A DNA stretch of 31,491 bases, taken from contig CAZEZP010000066.1 in the NCBI GenBank assembly GCA_964516435.1, positions 1 to 31,491 of the forward strand, in the 5' to 3' direction. Shown here in pieces: positions 6,851 to 16,218 of this stretch. The first letter of the stretch is position 1, and the number at the start of each line of letters is the position of its first letter. The notes beneath the pieces are model-generated. The model was not told where the DNA came from, did not search any database, and worked only from the letters and a program-made list of their open reading frames with translations. The position numbers and the translations under genes are program-made. The DNA comes from HGW-17 sp964516435 (GTDB lineage Bacteria; Myxococcota_A; Polyangia; HGW-17).

Positions 6851-9800
6851 ATGAAATTTCACGTCATTTTCAGTGGCCAATCGTCCGAATACATCGATGA
6901 ACTCAAAATGCTGGCGCTCCATCCGGATGTCGCAGCCTTCCTGAAGGAAGTGGAACCCCTTCTGGCGGAGGAATGTGCTTCCGCGGAAGTCCGGCGCAGC
7001 GGGTACTGCCCGGCAGGACTCCTTCCCTGGTCCTGGGCGTCGGGCGCCATCGAAGCGCCACCGGCGGACTATCTCGTCCGCTCGGAAGTCAGCCAGCCCA
7101 TGCTCTTCATCACGGCCATGGCTCACGCCGTGGCCCTGCGCCTGTTCCCGGAAGACCGGCCGGAAATCGCCGCGTACAGCGGGCACAGCCAGGGCATCGT
7201 GGCTGCGGTGGTGGCCGCCCAGGGAAGAGGCGATCTAGAAAAAAGGGCCGCGCTGGTAGCCCGGTACCTGCTCTGGCAGGGCATCCGGATGCAGAATTCG
7301 TGCGGCTGGTTCGCACCGGTGCCCATCGAGGGCATGCTCCTTTCTCCCATGCTGGCGCTGACAGGTCCATCGCGCATGGAAATCCAGGAAATCCTGGAGG
7401 AGATGCCCGAAAGCCGGCGGCCCGACATCAGCCTGCGCAACACGCCCGACCGCCACGTATTGTCTGGAAATCCGCAGGATCTGGCCGCCTTCATGCAGGC
7501 GTTCAGTAAAAAATATGGACGTGAAAGCCGGGGGCGAAAAATCTGGTTCGATGCCGAACCGCTCTCGGTTTCCGGCGCTTATCACTGCCGGCTGATGGCC
7601 CAGGGACGCCGCGACATCGACGCGGATCTCGCGCGGCTGGGCCTGGATTTCGCCGCGTGGCCGATTTTGCGGCCCGTGTATTCCTGCCACGATGGCAGCC
7701 GGCTGGACCTCTCCCCCCATCTCACGCAGACGCTGATGGATATCCAGTACACGGGCACCGTGGACTGGCCCGCGACCGTGAAAGCGATGGCGGACGGCCA
7801 TCCAGACGTCCGAACGGCCGTGATTCCCGGCCCCGGCGCCGGACTGCGCAAACTCACGGCCGGCCTGCTGCAGGGCAGGGCCGAATGCGTGCCTTCACCC
7901 GAAACACGCACCGACGGCGGCGGCATCGCCTCCGGTTCCTGGCCGCGCGTGATGGAACTGCCGGACGGGCGGGTGGCCTTTTCCAGCCGCTTCACGGAGC
8001 GCACGGGCAAGAAGCCCCTCATCCTGGCAGGCATGACGCCCACGACGGCCACCAGCCGCCTCGTGGCGGCGGCCGCCAATGCCGGCTACGTGGCCGAACT
8101 GGCCGGCGGTGGACAGGTGACAGAAAAAATCTTCCGCCGCCGCATGGAGGAACTGCGGGAACTGCTGCAGCCCGGCGCAGCCGTGGTGCTCAATACCCTG
8201 TATCTGGATCCCTACCTCTTCGACCTGCACATGCGCAAACTGCTGTTCCGCCTGAAGAAGGAAGGCTATCCGCTGTGCGGCTTCACCCTGACGGCCGGCG
8301 TCCCGCCCGTAGCCGAGGCCCGGAACCTGCTGGACAAGGCGGTCGAGCATGGCATGGATCTGTGCTCGTTCAAGGTGGGCACACCTGAACAGATCGAACA
8401 GGTCATCGCCATCGCCAAGGCGGCGCCCGAACATTTCATGGTCATCCAGTTGGAAGGCGGCGAAGGCGGCGGACATCACGGCTGGTACGGATTGAAGAAC
8501 CTGCTGGCCCGGTCCTGGTTGCGCCTGCGCGATCTGCCCAACGTGGCACTGGCCGCCGGGGGCGGCGTGCGGGATGCCACCGACGTGAGGAGCCTGCTTT
8601 CGGGCACCTGGTACGAAGGGCCGGCGCCGCGTCCGCTGGATGCGGTCCTGGTGGGAACGCTGGCGATGGCATGCGCCGAGGCGGAAACCTCGCCGGCCGT
8701 GAAAGCCGCTCTGGTGGCGGCACGTGGGGCTGAAAACGGCTGGCCGGGTCCCGGTTCGGACGTGATCTCGGGAAAATCCTCCCTGGGCGCTTCCATCTGG
8801 TACCTGCGCAACACGGCCGCGGAAGCGGCCCGCCTGGCCGACGAGGCGACATCCCGCCCGGAACGTCTTCCGGCGCTGCGGGAATCCCTCCGGGAAAAAA
8901 TCGACCGCACGGCCAAACCCGTCTTCGGGGATCTCGAGAAGATGACCTATGCCCAGTGGCTGACGCGCTTCGTGGAGTTGACGGCCGCCGGCACGGGCGG
9001 TCCCTTCGAGAATGGCGTGTGGCTCTCCGAGGATCACGAGGAAAAGTTCGTGCGCATGGTGCGCCGCGTGCAGATGCGCCTGAATGTGGAACCGAATTCG
9101 GAAATAGATTCCCAAAATCCGGCCCAAACCGTGGCCCGTCTGGTGGAGCGCCATCCCGAACTGCAGCGTCCCCTGCTGGAGCCGGATCGCGCGTTCTTCC
9201 TGCAACTGTGCGACGAACCCGGGAAGCCCATGCCCTTCGTACCGCGCATCGATGCGGAAATCCGGAGGCGCTACCTTTCGGATTCCCTCTTCTACGCGCA
9301 TGACCCGCGCTTTTCCGCGGATGCGGTGCTGGTCATCCCCGGGCCACGGGCGGTGGGCGGCATCACCCGTGCCGACGTGCCGGTGGCGCAACTGTTCGAG
9401 GAACTGCTCGGGGATGTGGCGCCCGCTGATGCGAAGAAAGGCGACGTGCAGGGATGCATCGAATTCACGGTCTCGGGAACGGACTGGAAAAAGCGCCTCG
9501 CGGCTCCCTGGTCGCACCTGATCCTCGCGGCGCGGATGCGCACGTCCCGGGGCATCCAGGCCAATCCTCTGGCGGCGCTCGTGTTTCCCGCTCCCGGTGA
9601 TCGCATCGTCTTCGACGCGGAAGTCTTCACGTGGCGGCAAGGGTCGCAGGAGAAATTGCGAATTGGATTCCCGAATTCGGGCGCCCATCGTGCAGAAGGC
9701 TTGTATTTCATGAAGATGGCGGGCGGGGACACGGTTCCCCTTCCTCTGGCCTTCGAACTTCCCCAGGGATGGGACCTGCCGCATTTCGACGATGCGCCCT

Positions 9801-12800
9801 TCTTTTCCGCCATCGATGAGGCCTATCGCTCGCGCACGTTCCTGGACCCCGCGAATCACTGGGAATACGCGCAGGCCATGGGACGGCCCGCCGAATACAA
9901 GGCGTATCCCTTCCTTCCCTGGCATGCCTCGGCTGCCCTGCCCCCCATGGTGGGCGGCATCCGGGAGAGCCCGCTGGGACTTTTGCACTATCGCAGCCGC
10001 GTGCGCCTGGCGAACGTTCCTCCCATGGAAGCCGCGGCCACGGCCGGTCTGCGCACCGTGGAGCAGGCCGGAATGCAGGCGCGATGCCATTTCCTGATGG
10101 CGGATGGCCGGGTGGCCGTGGAAGCCGATGGGGAGTTTGCGCCCCGTGACCCCGCCCGCGCCGGCAATCTGCAGGCGCTGCCGCCTTCCGGATTCGCACA
10201 GGAGGAATGCCTGTTCGATTCCGACGTGCATCTGGGGGAAATCCGCCTGCAGGCACCGGCCGATGCCGATGCATTCGCCCTGTGCGGCGGAGACCGCAAT
10301 CCGCTCCACGCGGATGCGGGCATCGCGCGCCTGGCCGGATTTTCCGGTCCCATCCATCACGGGCTCTGGACGCAGGCCGCGGTGGTGTCCGAGATTGAAA
10401 AAAGCATGCGGCGCCATCCCCGGGCCATCGCGGAAATCCGGACCCGCTTCCTGGGGCCGGTGCCCTTCGGCGCCGCGCTCCGGCTGCGCGTGCTGCGGCG
10501 CGGGCGCTCCGCCGGACGCCACCTGCTTCGGGCGCTCGTCGAAAGCGGCGGCGTGGCGCTCACGGAAACGGATCTGCACGTGGATGCGCATCCTACGGCC
10601 TATGTCTGCCCGGGTCAGGGCGTACAGAAAAAAGGCATGCACGAGCCGATGTACGCCGCGTCCGAGGCCGCGCGCGACGTCTGGGATCGGGCCGATGCCT
10701 ACACCCGAAAGCACCTGGGATTCTCCCTGCTGCATGTGGTGCGCGAGAATCCGGTGCGCATGGAGATGCCTGGCGGGGTCGTCCAGCATCCTGAAGGCGT
10801 CCTGCACCTGACGCAGTTCACGCAGGTGGCGCTCGTGGTGTTCGCCTGCGCCGCGGTCGCCCGGCTGCGGGAAGCCGGCGCCTTCGTGGAGGACGCCCAC
10901 TTCTCCGGCCACAGCCTGGGCGAGTATTCGGCCCTCTCGGCCATCGGCGGGCTGCTCACGCTGGAGGACGTGGTGCGCGTGGTGTATCAGCGCGGACTCA
11001 CCATGCAGCACTTCGTCCCGCGCGACGAACGCGGAGAAAGCCCCTTCCGCCTGGGCGTCATCCGGCCCAACCATGCCGGCATCACGGAACGGCAGATGTT
11101 CGCCCTGGTGGCGGAAATTGCAAGCGTTCCGGAGCAATACATTGAAATCGTCAATTACAATTGCCGGGGAAAGCAATATGCGGTCACCGGTTACAAGAAG
11201 GGTTTGAATGAACTGCGCGAACGGCTGGGCGCCGGAGTGACGGGGAAAGCCCCGTACGTGGAAGTCCCGGGCATCGATGTGCCTTTCCATTCCACGCTGC
11301 TGCGCGCGGGCGTGGACGCGTTCCGAAACACCCTCGAATCCGTGTTCCCGGAGGAAATCGATCCGGCTGTGCTGGAAGGCCGCTACTGGCCGAATCTGAC
11401 CGGAAAGCCTTTCCGGCTGGACGACGAATGCCTGCAGGACGTGCTGCGCCGTACGAATTCGGAGCGCATCGCGGCGCTTTTGCGTGAAATGGAATCCGGA
11501 ACGCTTTCGCCTCGCCGTGCCGCCCGCACGCTCCTGGTGGAGATGCTGGCCTACCAGTTCGCCTCCCCCGTGCAGTGGATCGACATCCAGGAAGGCATGA
11601 CGAAACAGGGAATCCGGGAAATCGTGGAAATCGGCCCGGGGCACCAGCCCACGCTGATGAACCTCTTTGCGCAGACGCTCGCCGGAATGAATCTCCTGGA
11701 TCCGCCTGCGGTGCTGCACATGGAGATCCATTTCGAGCGCGTCCTGGGCCGCAATGCGGAAGACGAATTCTGCGTGTTCTCCCGCGAATCCGCGCCGGCG
11801 GCGAGCGAATCTGCTCCGGCGGCGAGCGAATCTGCTCCGGCGATGCCCGCGTCACCGGTTCCGGCGGCCGAACCGGCATCGCCGAATCCGGCCGTATCGA
11901 CGGCTCCCGCGACGGGCGCGGTCCAGCCGAAGAATCCGGTGGAAAACGGACTCCATTCGCTTCTGGCCATGCTATCTGGCGTCTGGCCGGAGGAAATCGA
12001 CGCCGGCAAGTCCATCGAGGACCTGCTGCAGGGGAATTCGGCGCGCCGCAACCAGATGCTCTCGGAACTGCAGAAGGAATTCGGCCTGAAGAAGACCGAC
12101 GGGCTGGCCGAGCTGCCGCTGGGGAAACTGGTCAGAGCCGTGGAAGAGCAGACGGCGGGAGCCTACCGGTTCCCGGGCCCCACGCTCGCCACGGCGCGGA
12201 GGGACATGTTCGCCCTGCTTCCGGGACTCTCGGCGGAAGAGGGAATCCGGCACCTCACCGTGAAATATGCGCTGGACGCTGCGGGAGCCGAAGCCGTGCT
12301 GGGCGCGCTCGTGCCCTATGCGCGAGAAGGAAAGAGCAAACTCTCGGGCGCGCCCAATCCCTTCCCCTTCCCGGCGGCGGATGCGGCTGCGTCCCGGGCC
12401 ATCCTGGATGCAGCGGCTGTACGCGGACTGGGACTGACGGGACCGGCAGCACCGGCTTCAGGACAGCGAGGCGGCAGCACCGTGGTAGATGCCGGCGCAT
12501 TGCAGGAGCTCGAGCAGCGGCTGCTGGGCCCTGATGGCGTGCTGGGAAAACTGGGCGCCGTCCTGGACGATGCCACGGGCAGGACGCACCTTTCGCCTCC
12601 GGCAGAACCCAAGGTGCGGACGGCGGCCGGCGTGCCCTTGGAAGACCCCGTCTTCGACGAGGAGCGCATCGTGACGTTCACGGCCGCGGCCAACTGGATC
12701 CGCGTGCAGGCCGTGCGCCTGGCGGCGGCGATCGAGTCGGGACGGGCTCCGGATCCGGAAGCGGCAGATTTGCGGGGCCGCGTGACGGAGCAAGCCCTGC

Positions 12801-15745
12801 AGATTCTTGAAACGGCGCGCGCGCGATGCGCCAGGGAAAATGCTCCCCAATTCGATCATTGGATTTCCGAATTGAAAAAATCGATGGAAAATCATGAAGA
12901 AAATGAATTTTCCATTGAAATGCGAACTCTGTCCGGAGCGCTGGCGGAAACGCCTCTGCTCCCGCAGGGCGTGCGCGGAACCCTCGTGGTGACTGGCGCG
13001 GGGCCGAACTCCATCGCCGAAGGGGTCATCATCCGGGCGCTGAAAGCCGGATGGAACGTGGTGTCGGGCGTTTCCCGCCTGGACGACGCCCGCATGCAGG
13101 CGGCAGGCGCCCTGTACCGGCGGCATGCCGGCGCGGGAGCCAAACTGTGGCTGGTTCCCATGCGGCAGGGCAACTTCGACGACGTGGACGCCTTTTCCCG
13201 CTGGGCCGTGAAATCCACGCCCCAAGACGCGCCGATGGTGCTGCTGCCGTTCGCGGCCGTGGGAAAGAACGGCATGGCCCAGGATACGGGTCCCGAACAC
13301 GAGGCCGCCCTGCGGGTGAACCTGCTGGGGGTCGAGCGGCTCGTCGGGAAACTGGCCGAAGAACTGGCGCAGAACCGTGATCCACGCGTTCTGGATGTCG
13401 TTTTGCCCATGAGTCCGAACCAGGGCGACATGGGCGGGGATGGACTGTACGGAGAAAGCAAGATCGCCCTGCGCGCGCTCTTGAACAAATGGCGCTCCGA
13501 ACCGCTTTTGCGCGCCAGGACCCGCATGGCCGGCGCCGTCATCGGCTGGGTGCGGTCCACGGGACTCATGCATGGCCAGGACGAGTTGGCGGCGGACATC
13601 GAAAAAGCATTGGGCGTGAAGACGTTCGATGCGTCCGAAATGGGCGCCATCATTTTCAATCTCGCCCGCATCCGCCATGTGCTGGAAAATCCGGAACCCG
13701 TAACGGCCGATTGTACCGGCGGTCTGGCCCGGATTCCCGACTGGGGCGAAGCCTTCCGGAAATTCCGCTCGGCTTCCCCGGCCGCACGCAAGCCTTCCCG
13801 GGCGGGAACCTTGCCCCGGGAGGACTCCGGTGTCCTGCCCTTCCCGGCCCGGCGGATTCCTTCCGCCCTGCCCCCCGCGAGCCCTGCGAAACTGCCCTGG
13901 GAAGAGTGGGTCGTGGTGGTCGGCTACGGGGAAATCGGCCCCTTCGGCGACGAGGAAGCCCGCTGGCAGTACGAGATCGAGGGGAAACTGGGACCGGATT
14001 CCATTCTCCACGTGGCGCTGATGACGGGGCTGGCCCGCTATGACTCCGCCACCGGGGACATCGTGGATGCGGCAACGAACCAGCGCATGAGCGAACGGGA
14101 GGCGGCCCGGCACTTCGAATCCGAAGTGCATGCCCGGGTGGGAATCCGCTGGAGGCCCGAGGAAGGGCCGGATGCGGGATCCATGGCATCGCTGGAAGCC
14201 GTGACGCTTTCGGAGCCCCGCCTGATTCCCGTGGATTCCATGGAAACGGCGCGCCGGATCCAGGCGCAGGATCCCGCATACACCGAATGCCTGCAGGACC
14301 CTTCGGGCCGGATTTTCGTGAAGAAGCTCCCCGGATCCAAAATCTACGTGGCCTGCCGCCGCCCATTCCGCAACCGGGTGGCCGGCATGCTGCCGTCCGG
14401 ATGGAATCCGGGCTTCTTCGGCCTTTCCGAGGGGGAGACGGCGGATCGCGACCGCAACACGGTCATGATGCTCTCGGCCACGGCGCGTGCGCTTTTCCGC
14501 ATGGGCGTGCCCTGGAAGGAAATCCTGCGGCGCATCCATCCATCCCGCATCGGCAACACGCTGGGAAGCGGCATCGGCGGCATGGAGCGGCTGATCCGCC
14601 TCTATACGGATCCCGTGTGGAACCACAAGCGGGATCCCATTTCCCTGCAGGAGAGCCTCGGCAACGTGGGGGCCGGGCATGTCTCCCAGGAATTGCTGGG
14701 CAATTACGGCCCCATGGTGAGCCCCGTGGGCGCCTGCGCCACGGCGGGCATCTCGGTTGAGACCGCGTGGGAAAAACTGCGCCTGGGCCGGGCGGATCTG
14801 ATGGCGGCCGGCGCATTCGACGACCTTTCCTATGCGAGCACGATGGGATTAGAAGACATGAGCGCCACCGTCGATGCGCCGCTCATGGAACGGCTGGGAA
14901 TTCCCCCGCAGCGCATGTCCCGTCCACAGGACCGGCGCCGCAAGGGCTTCGTGGAAAGCCAGGGAGGCGGCACGCTGATGCTCATGCGCGCCGGCGATGC
15001 CGTGCGGCTGGGCCTGCCCATCTACGGCGTGGTGGGACATGCGTGGTCCTTCGGAGATGGATTCCATCAGAGCATTCCGGCGCCCGGATTCGGAACCCTC
15101 TCGGTGGCGCGCGGCGGAAAGCACAGCGAACTGATCCGGGCGCTTTCGGATTATGGACTGGGCATCGACGACGTGGGCGTCGTCTCCCTGCACGGCACGT
15201 CGACGCCGGTCAACGATCCCCACGAAACGGGCATTTTTCAAAAAATATTCGAGCATCTGGGCCGCACGAACGGAAATCCGGCCATCGCCGTATCCCAGAA
15301 GGCCGTCACCGGGCATACCAAGGGCGGCGCCAGCGCGCTGCAGGCCATCGGCGTGCTGCAGATGATGCGGGACGCCGTGGTGCCCGGGCACCGCAATCTC
15401 GACGACTTGGACGACAAGCAGCAGCAGTACTCCCACCTGGTGTTTCCCGCCGATCCCATGCCATTGCCGCCCGAGCGCCTGAAGGCCGCGCTGGTGAGCA
15501 CGCTTGGCTTCGGCCACGTCTCGTCCCTGATTCTCATGGTCCATCCGGGAATCCTGCTGTCGAACCTGGAGGAAACGACGCGGCATGAATATCTGCGCAA
15601 AGCCTTCGGCGCCGGCCTGCCCGGGGAACTGGAATTGCGCTGGGGAATCCGCCCGGCGCTGCAGATTCCCAGGAGCCGGCCATTTGCGAAGGACGAAGAA
15701 GAACGGCGCTTCCTGCTCGAGGAAGGCCGTGGGGAGGGCATGTGA
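6851..15745 (+). CDS. fas: Type I fatty acid synthase (single-chain FAS-I)
   Basis: This 2964-residue multienzyme should make acyl chains from acetyl- and malonyl-CoA with NADPH. Domains in order: acetyltransferase (Gly-His-Ser113-Gln-Gly); FMN-type enoyl reductase, about 370-640 (Leu-Ala-Gly-Met395-Thr-Pro-Thr-Thr, Gly-Gly-Gly-His542-His); hot-dog dehydratase around 1140-1175 (Asp1148 and His1153, the five-residue spacing of FAS-I); malonyl/palmitoyl transferase about 1225-1630 (Gly-His-Ser1355-Leu-Gly-Glu); an Ala/Pro/Ser linker; acyl carrier domain with Ser1730 in GNSARRNQ; ketoreductase about 2043-2280 (Tyr2200-x3-Lys2204); ketosynthase (Cys2629, His2781, His2822, Lys2824). The order and length match mycobacterial FAS-I (about 3070 residues). 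The integral phosphopantetheinyl transferase of fungal FAS is absent and is supplied by the next gene. All catalytic residues checked are present. An AAGGA lies 13 bases before the ATG. Confidence 0.95.
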   Translation: MKFHVIFSGQSSEYIDELKMLALHPDVAAFLKEVEPLLAEECASAEVRRSGYCPAGLLPWSWASGAIEAPPADYLVRSEVSQPMLFITAMAHAVALRLFPEDRPEIAAYSGHSQGIVAAVVAAQGRGDLEKRAALVARYLLWQGIRMQNSCGWFAPVPIEGMLLSPMLALTGPSRMEIQEILEEMPESRRPDISLRNTPDRHVLSGNPQDLAAFMQAFSKKYGRESRGRKIWFDAEPLSVSGAYHCRLMAQGRRDIDADLARLGLDFAAWPILRPVYSCHDGSRLDLSPHLTQTLMDIQYTGTVDWPATVKAMADGHPDVRTAVIPGPGAGLRKLTAGLLQGRAECVPSPETRTDGGGIASGSWPRVMELPDGRVAFSSRFTERTGKKPLILAGMTPTTATSRLVAAAANAGYVAELAGGGQVTEKIFRRRMEELRELLQPGAAVVLNTLYLDPYLFDLHMRKLLFRLKKEGYPLCGFTLTAGVPPVAEARNLLDKAVEHGMDLCSFKVGTPEQIEQVIAIAKAAPEHFMVIQLEGGEGGGHHGWYGLKNLLARSWLRLRDLPNVALAAGGGVRDATDVRSLLSGTWYEGPAPRPLDAVLVGTLAMACAEAETSPAVKAALVAARGAENGWPGPGSDVISGKSSLGASIWYLRNTAAEAARLADEATSRPERLPALRESLREKIDRTAKPVFGDLEKMTYAQWLTRFVELTAAGTGGPFENGVWLSEDHEEKFVRMVRRVQMRLNVEPNSEIDSQNPAQTVARLVERHPELQRPLLEPDRAFFLQLCDEPGKPMPFVPRIDAEIRRRYLSDSLFYAHDPRFSADAVLVIPGPRAVGGITRADVPVAQLFEELLGDVAPADAKKGDVQGCIEFTVSGTDWKKRLAAPWSHLILAARMRTSRGIQANPLAALVFPAPGDRIVFDAEVFTWRQGSQEKLRIGFPNSGAHRAEGLYFMKMAGGDTVPLPLAFELPQGWDLPHFDDAPFFSAIDEAYRSRTFLDPANHWEYAQAMGRPAEYKAYPFLPWHASAALPPMVGGIRESPLGLLHYRSRVRLANVPPMEAAATAGLRTVEQAGMQARCHFLMADGRVAVEADGEFAPRDPARAGNLQALPPSGFAQEECLFDSDVHLGEIRLQAPADADAFALCGGDRNPLHADAGIARLAGFSGPIHHGLWTQAAVVSEIEKSMRRHPRAIAEIRTRFLGPVPFGAALRLRVLRRGRSAGRHLLRALVESGGVALTETDLHVDAHPTAYVCPGQGVQKKGMHEPMYAASEAARDVWDRADAYTRKHLGFSLLHVVRENPVRMEMPGGVVQHPEGVLHLTQFTQVALVVFACAAVARLREAGAFVEDAHFSGHSLGEYSALSAIGGLLTLEDVVRVVYQRGLTMQHFVPRDERGESPFRLGVIRPNHAGITERQMFALVAEIASVPEQYIEIVNYNCRGKQYAVTGYKKGLNELRERLGAGVTGKAPYVEVPGIDVPFHSTLLRAGVDAFRNTLESVFPEEIDPAVLEGRYWPNLTGKPFRLDDECLQDVLRRTNSERIAALLREMESGTLSPRRAARTLLVEMLAYQFASPVQWIDIQEGMTKQGIREIVEIGPGHQPTLMNLFAQTLAGMNLLDPPAVLHMEIHFERVLGRNAEDEFCVFSRESAPAASESAPAASESAPAMPASPVPAAEPASPNPAVSTAPATGAVQPKNPVENGLHSLLAMLSGVWPEEIDAGKSIEDLLQGNSARRNQMLSELQKEFGLKKTDGLAELPLGKLVRAVEEQTAGAYRFPGPTLATARRDMFALLPGLSAEEGIRHLTVKYALDAAGAEAVLGALVPYAREGKSKLSGAPNPFPFPAADAAASRAILDAAAVRGLGLTGPAAPASGQRGGSTVVDAGALQELEQRLLGPDGVLGKLGAVLDDATGRTHLSPPAEPKVRTAAGVPLEDPVFDEERIVTFTAAANWIRVQAVRLAAAIESGRAPDPEAADLRGRVTEQALQILETARARCARENAPQFDHWISELKKSMENHEENEFSIEMRTLSGALAETPLLPQGVRGTLVVTGAGPNSIAEGVIIRALKAGWNVVSGVSRLDDARMQAAGALYRRHAGAGAKLWLVPMRQGNFDDVDAFSRWAVKSTPQDAPMVLLPFAAVGKNGMAQDTGPEHEAALRVNLLGVERLVGKLAEELAQNRDPRVLDVVLPMSPNQGDMGGDGLYGESKIALRALLNKWRSEPLLRARTRMAGAVIGWVRSTGLMHGQDELAADIEKALGVKTFDASEMGAIIFNLARIRHVLENPEPVTADCTGGLARIPDWGEAFRKFRSASPAARKPSRAGTLPREDSGVLPFPARRIPSALPPASPAKLPWEEWVVVVGYGEIGPFGDEEARWQYEIEGKLGPDSILHVALMTGLARYDSATGDIVDAATNQRMSEREAARHFESEVHARVGIRWRPEEGPDAGSMASLEAVTLSEPRLIPVDSMETARRIQAQDPAYTECLQDPSGRIFVKKLPGSKIYVACRRPFRNRVAGMLPSGWNPGFFGLSEGETADRDRNTVMMLSATARALFRMGVPWKEILRRIHPSRIGNTLGSGIGGMERLIRLYTDPVWNHKRDPISLQESLGNVGAGHVSQELLGNYGPMVSPVGACATAGISVETAWEKLRLGRADLMAAGAFDDLSYASTMGLEDMSATVDAPLMERLGIPPQRMSRPQDRRRKGFVESQGGGTLMLMRAGDAVRLGLPIYGVVGHAWSFGDGFHQSIPAPGFGTLSVARGGKHSELIRALSDYGLGIDDVGVVSLHGTSTPVNDPHETGIFQKIFEHLGRTNGNPAIAVSQKAVTGHTKGGASALQAIGVLQMMRDAVVPGHRNLDDLDDKQQQYSHLVFPADPMPLPPERLKAALVSTLGFGHVSSLILMVHPGILLSNLEETTRHEYLRKAFGAGLPGELELRWGIRPALQIPRSRPFAKDEEERRFLLEEGRGEGM
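11786..11848 (+). repeat. Three 21-bp repeats in the FAS-I carrier-domain linker
   Basis: Three tandem 21-base units start at 11786, 11807 and 11828. The first two encode Glu-Ser-Ala-Pro-Ala-Ala-Ser and the third begins Glu-Ser-Ala-Pro-Ala (residues 1646-1666). They open a roughly 45-residue Ala/Pro/Ser tether that joins the malonyl/palmitoyl transferase to the carrier domain. In FAS-I such tethers let the carrier swing between catalytic sites. Copy number probably varies between strains. Confidence 0.8.
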
Positions 15746-15746
15746 C

Positions 15747-16166
15747 ATGATTCTGGGAATGGGGACCGATCTGGTATCGTTCGACGTGTTCCGGGAAGCT
15801 GTCACATCGGAATCCCGCTCGGCCATCCTGCTCTCGGTCTTCACCGAGGGAGAACTGGCCGACGCCAAGGCAGGCCCCGTCCCGGAATGGGAGCGCCTGG
15901 CCGCCCGGTTCGCAGCCAAGGAAGCCTGCGTCAAGGCGCTGCGTTCCGCCCTGCAGATGCGCCAGTCCCCGGTTCCGGAGCCGCCCCTGTTCGAAATCGA
16001 AATCGTGAAGTTTTCCTCGGGGGTTCCGCAACTGGAACTGCACGGGAAGGCCATGGAAATCGCCCGCATGCTCGGTGTGACCCAGACCTGGGTGAGCCTT
16101 TCGCACGACAAGGAATACGCCGTGGCCACCGTGATCCTGGAAGGTGATTCCAGGCAATTGGAATAG
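15747..16166 (+). CDS. acpS: Holo-[acyl-carrier-protein] synthase (AcpS)
   Basis: AcpS transfers the 4'-phosphopantetheine arm of coenzyme A onto the serine of acyl carrier domains. The 139-residue protein has the family's Mg2+/CoA-binding signature: Gly-x-Asp8-Leu-Val at the start and Arg54-Phe-Ala-Ala-Lys58-Glu59-Ala in the middle. It ends with the Ser-His-Asp-Lys-Glu-x-Ala-Val-Ala strand. Only one base separates its ATG from the FAS-I stop, and GGGGAGGG precedes it, so the two are co-translated. The synthase's carrier domain (Ser1730) is the obvious substrate. The same fas-acpS pairing is known in mycobacteria. It may also serve any stand-alone carrier proteins elsewhere in the genome. The gene ends in a 6-bp dyad (16147-16164) without a T-tract, so transcription may continue into the carboxylase gene. 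Confidence 0.92.
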   Translation: MILGMGTDLVSFDVFREAVTSESRSAILLSVFTEGELADAKAGPVPEWERLAARFAAKEACVKALRSALQMRQSPVPEPPLFEIEIVKFSSGVPQLELHGKAMEIARMLGVTQTWVSLSHDKEYAVATVILEGDSRQLE

Positions 16167-16218
16167 AAGCAATTGTAAATAAAATAAGAACAACTGGAAA
16201 AATTTTTGGAAAAACTAT

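Noticed and set aside
7895..11731. A 1278-codon open frame antisense to FAS-I
   Set aside because: It is a shadow of the GC-rich codon pattern of the sense gene. It is rich in His, Arg and Gln with no domain, and the sense strand has a complete set of FAS-I motifs. The same applies to the long antisense frames at 12458-14680, 18874-21960 and 21482-23548.
16147..16164. A dyad ATTCCA-TGGAAT at the acpS stop as a terminator
   Set aside because: The stem is only 6 AT-rich pairs and no T-run follows, so read-through into the carboxylase gene is more likely.
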